Origin: Halolamina pelagica
Lineage (GTDB): Archaea; Halobacteriota; Halobacteria; Halobacteriales; Haloferacaceae
Direction: 5' to 3'
Assembly (NCBI RefSeq): GCF_001307315.1
Contig: NZ_LGUC01000001.1
Span: 2,046,001-2,110,000 of the forward strand
DNA: 64,000 nucleotides
The notes under the pieces were generated by a model, which searched no databases, had not been told where the DNA came from, and saw only the letters and a program-made list of their open reading frames with translations. Positions within the stretch are counted from its first letter, which is position 1, and each line of letters begins with the position of its first letter. Positions 61,492-64,000 of this stretch are shown piece by piece. The position numbers and the translations under genes are program-made.

Positions 61492-62186
61492 AACTCCTCG
61501 GTCGGCTCCAGTCCGGCACCGGTGATCTGGAAGGTCGCCGAGTCACCGGTCGGCTTGGAGCGGTGTTTCTCCAGGGACGCGCGGCGGTTCCCGCCCCGGA
61601 ACCGCTCCAGCCGCAGCACCACGCCCGTCCAGTGCTCCAGCGTGTTGCCGCCGAGCCCGCGGGTCCGGTCGGCGTCGGGGTCGCGGAACACTTGGTTGGT
61701 GATGACGACGGCGAGCTCGTGTTTTCGGGCCAGCGAGAGCAGGTGGGTGACCTGGTCGGCGACCTTCCGGAGCGACTCGCCGCCGGAGTCGTCGCCGGCG
61801 CGTTCGAGCCGGTAGAACCCCGTCGCGGAGTCGAGCACGATCAGGTCCGCAGTATCGGCGAACTCCGCGGCGTCCCGGACCGCCTCGGCCTGCTCGTCGA
61901 AGTCGTGGGCCTCCGAGACGACGATGCGGGAGGCGACTTCCTCGAAGTCGGCCTCGCCGTCGGTCTTCCCCTCGACGATCTGGCGGAAGCGGTCGATCGA
62001 TAGCCCCTCGGTGTCGATGTAGAGCGCGCGGCCACCGTTGACGGCTGCTTCGACCGCCGCCGCGAGGACGAGGTTGGTCTTCCCCGCCGCGGGTTCGCCG
62101 TAGACCTGCGTGACGGTGCCGCGCTCGAAGCCGCCGCCGAGCAGGTCGTCGATCGGGTCGCAGCCGGTGGGGACGGGGTCGCTCAT
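61488..62186 (-). CDS. radB: DNA repair and recombination protein RadB
   Basis: A 232-residue archaeal RecA-fold recombination mediator. Walker A is VYGEPAAGKTNLVLAAA (residues 29-45), Walker B LIVLDSATGFYRLE. The protein lacks the RadA N-terminal helix-hairpin domain, as expected for RadB, and retains VITNQVFRDPDADRTRGLGGNTLEHW. RadB assists RadA in recombination. ATG 62186; C-terminus EPTEEF. Confidence 0.96.
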   Translation of the reverse strand: MSDPVPTGCDPIDDLLGGGFERGTVTQVYGEPAAGKTNLVLAAAVEAAVNGGRALYIDTEGLSIDRFRQIVEGKTDGEADFEEVASRIVVSEAHDFDEQAEAVRDAAEFADTADLIVLDSATGFYRLERAGDDSGGESLRKVADQVTHLLSLARKHELAVVITNQVFRDPDADRTRGLGGNTLEHWTGVVLRLERFRGGNRRASLEKHRSKPTGDSATFQITGAGLEPTEEF

Positions 62187-62258
62187 CGGGCGTGGGTAGC
62201 GCGGGGGGTACGAAAGCGCTCGGGACTCGGCCCAGCACCGCCGACTCCCGGCGGGCGC

Positions 62259-62474
62259 TCAGTCGCCGAACGCGTGCCAGGGTGGAGGGATCGTGCCGAT
62301 GACGGTCAGGACGACGGCGGGGAACCAGTAGATGCCGACGACCGCCGGCGTGAGCTCGCGACGGACTGCCAGCCACCCACCGAAGCAGAGGAACGGCAGC
62401 ACGAACACCGCCCAGACCGCGACGGTCCGTTGTCGTTCTTCGTCCACATCGGACAGGTGGGTGATTCGTGTCAC
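62259..62474 (-). CDS. Small two-helix membrane protein
   Basis: A 71-residue protein from GTG 62474: MTRITHLSDVDEERQRTVAV with an acidic/basic leader then helices WAVFVLPFLCFGGWLAVRR and VGIYWFPAVVLTVIGTI. No named family is recognised. The start is inferred because the frame is open further upstream (to 62702) through the LarC gene on the same strand; the chosen GTG lies 24 bases after the LarC stop. It lies between radB and larC. Confidence 0.6.
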   Translation of the reverse strand: MTRITHLSDVDEERQRTVAVWAVFVLPFLCFGGWLAVRRELTPAVVGIYWFPAVVLTVIGTIPPPWHAFGD

Positions 62475-62497
62475 TAAGCTCCGACGGAACGTGGTCG

Positions 62498-63811
62498 CTA
62501 CTCCCGGACTGCCTCCTCTGCCCGCCGAACGACCTCCCGGACCGCCACGCCCGTCTCCTGGGCAACCTCGAGAGCGTCGTCGTACTCCGCGCTGCGGTCG
62601 AACACCACGCCGTCGTCGTCGCTCGCGACCTTTACCGACAGTTCGTAGCGCTCGCCGTCGATCTCGATCTCGGCGGTCTCGAACTCGCGGTTCGCCACCC
62701 ACCGGTGGCCGGCGCCGTGTTCACGGATCCCCAGCGTCCCCGTCTCCTCGGCCAGTCGACGCGCCACGCGCTCGGCGTCGTTCGGGCGGCAGATCACCTT
62801 CACCAGGTGGCCCGGTCGCGATTTCTTCATCGTCGTCGGGACGATGGTCACGTCCCGCGCGCCGGCGTCGGTGAGCGTCTCCTGCAGGCTCCCGAGCACC
62901 TCCGGCGTGGCGTCGTCGAGGTTCGTCTCGAGGACGGAGATCCCCTCCCGAGTGAGGCTCCCGTCGGTCTCCCCGATCAGCGCGCGCACCACGTTCGGGT
63001 GCTGCTCGAACTCCTTCGCCCCGGCGCCGTAGCCCGAGGCAGCGACGCGCAGTTCCGGCAAGCTCTCGACACCCTCCGCGACGGCGGCGAGGATCGCGGC
63101 GCCCGTGGGTGTGAGCAGCTCGGAATCGATCGGCCCGCCGCGCAGCGACCAGTCCGCGCGCTCGGCGATCTCGACGACCGCGGGCGAGGGAACCGGGTAC
63201 GTGCCGTGGGAGAACGTCACCTCGCCGCCGCCCGCGCGGACGGGTGTGGTCACGACGCGCTCGACGCCCTGGGCCCGGAGGTCGTCGAGGAGGAGCATAC
63301 AGCCGACCACGTCGGCGATGGCGTCGTCGGTGCCGACCTCGTGGAACCCCGTCTCCGCGAGTTCCATGCCGTGAACCGACGCCTCCGCCTCGCCGAGGAT
63401 CCGGAACGCCTCCAGCGCGTCTGCCTCGACCGAATCGGGGAGCTCCATCGACTCGACTAGCTCGACGACCTCCGCGTAGGTGCGCGTGTGGCCGTGCCCC
63501 TCGGCGTCGCCGTGGTCGTGGGAGTGACTGTGAGAGTGATCGTGGCCCTCGTGAGAATGATCGTGAGCGTGGCCGTCGTGGCTGTGGTCACCGTGCGTGT
63601 GGTCGGACTCGCCAGCCTCGGCGTCCTCGTGGACCACTCGAACCCGTGTCGCGCGGATGGCGTTCCGCATCACCTGTTCGGCCTCGAACTGGATCGGCAT
63701 CGACGCCTCGACGGGATCGAGCACCGCGCTGTCGGCGCCCGCCGCGAGCAGGGCGCCGAGCAGCATGTCGCCTGCGGCGCCGGTCCGGCCGTCGAACGCG
63801 AGCGTCTGCAT
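62498..63811 (-). CDS. larC: Nickel insertion protein LarC homologue with His-rich insert
   Basis: A 437-residue LarC/DUF111 family protein. N-terminus: MQTLAFDGRTGAAGDMLLGALLAAG, the family signature (FDGxxGAAGDM). A long histidine-rich insert occupies residues about 70-110 (DHTHGDHSHDGHAHDHSHEG and more). The C-terminal domain contains SVLETNLDDATPEVLG, VTIVPTTMKKSRPGHLVKVICRPND and LGIREHGAGHRW. In bacteria LarC inserts nickel into a pincer cofactor of lactate racemase using CTP; larB/larE are not visible here. The insert likely buffers Ni. ATG 63811. Confidence 0.93.
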   Translation of the reverse strand: MQTLAFDGRTGAAGDMLLGALLAAGADSAVLDPVEASMPIQFEAEQVMRNAIRATRVRVVHEDAEAGESDHTHGDHSHDGHAHDHSHEGHDHSHSHSHDHGDAEGHGHTRTYAEVVELVESMELPDSVEADALEAFRILGEAEASVHGMELAETGFHEVGTDDAIADVVGCMLLLDDLRAQGVERVVTTPVRAGGGEVTFSHGTYPVPSPAVVEIAERADWSLRGGPIDSELLTPTGAAILAAVAEGVESLPELRVAASGYGAGAKEFEQHPNVVRALIGETDGSLTREGISVLETNLDDATPEVLGSLQETLTDAGARDVTIVPTTMKKSRPGHLVKVICRPNDAERVARRLAEETGTLGIREHGAGHRWVANREFETAEIEIDGERYELSVKVASDDDGVVFDRSAEYDDALEVAQETGVAVREVVRRAEEAVRE

Positions 63812-63942
63812 ACCGACGCTGGGTCGCCGTCGGAGAAAGAGGCCACGATTCGGTACCCGAAATGGTTGCAGAAAACTCGACCCTAACGCCACACTTATGC
63901 GCGGACACCCCTTGGTTACACGTAACTCACTCCGGGTCACTC

Positions 63943-64000
63943 ATGAACGAAGTTCAACTGGAAGTCGCGAAAGCGTACCCGAACGACTCGGGCCGTGGCA
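63943..64000 (+). CDS. cdc48: CDC48/VAT-type AAA+ ATPase, N-terminus (partial)
   Basis: Nineteen codons from ATG 63943 read MNEVQLEVAKAYPNDSGRG, matching the N-domain start of haloarchaeal CDC48-type ATPases (EVQLEVAKAYPNDSGRGIARL). The gene continues past the window edge, so the AAA modules cannot be checked. CDC48/VAT unfolds proteins for degradation. It is divergent from LarC with 131 bases between. Confidence 0.8.
   Translation, partial: MNEVQLEVAKAYPNDSGRG

Overview
The window looks like core chromosome of a halophilic archaeon (class Halobacteria). The evidence is very high GC, strongly acidic proteins, closely packed genes with ATGA/GTGA overlaps, TATA boxes about 25-30 bases before start codons with few Shine-Dalgarno sites, and typical lineage families: HalX response regulator, DUF5794, DUF555, DUF655, RadB, KaiC-like ATPase, PGF-CTERM surface protein, ribosomal proteins L21e, L37e and L12/P1, RNase P component 4, PriS/GINS, and the start of a CDC48-type ATPase. 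No genus can be named from the sequence alone.

Layout. 1-4.6 kb: an MscS-like channel fragment, YhbY and Rnp4, two GT4 glycosyltransferases and small RNA-binding or redox proteins. 4.6-8.4 kb: a putative amino-acid catabolic cluster (M20 amidohydrolase, FAD oxidoreductase, ornithine-cyclodeaminase family enzyme). 8.4-18.8 kb: HalX regulator, IMP dehydrogenase, membrane proteins, glycerate kinase, a TraB/M50 protease pair, PurM, an HTH-CBS regulator and DUF555. 18.9-25.2 kb: GtrA and a sulfatase, carB, NAD kinase. 25.3-29.2 kb: KaiC-like ATPase, DUF2391, GNAT, cystathionine synthase/lyase. 29.4-33.5 kb: an information-processing run (L21e, Rpb4, DUF655, KsgA, MscS, HemK2-like methylase) ending at tRNA-Leu(CAA). 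33.8-40.4 kb: DUF309, GNAT, M42 peptidase, deacylase, Lsm/L37e, PurF, cupin, DUF420. 40.56 kb: tRNA-Leu(GAG).

40.65-46.76 kb: an AT-richer island between tRNA-Leu(GAG) and the ribosomal stalk operon. It holds a decayed zinc-binding gene reading in frame into a PAS histidine kinase, a 187-bp deletion derivative of an insertion sequence, and an 830-residue Ig-repeat surface protein with a PGF-CTERM anchor. After it come L12/L10/L1, divergent PriS-GINS, CysE, BCP, an EamA permease, IdsA with RNase J, DUF63, a membrane-anchored TRAM protein, an Lrp regulator, an IMPase-family enzyme, a CBS protein with an HPF-like C-terminus (candidate ribosome-hibernation factor), RadB, LarC and the first codons of CDC48.

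The main caution concerns reading frames. Sixteen genes, including carB, L10 and RNase J, are broken by 21 frameshifts. Every one is repaired by adding a single G or C, in nearly all cases to a G/C homopolymer. This pattern points to systematic homopolymer under-calling, not real pseudogenes. These genes are reported across their full extent.
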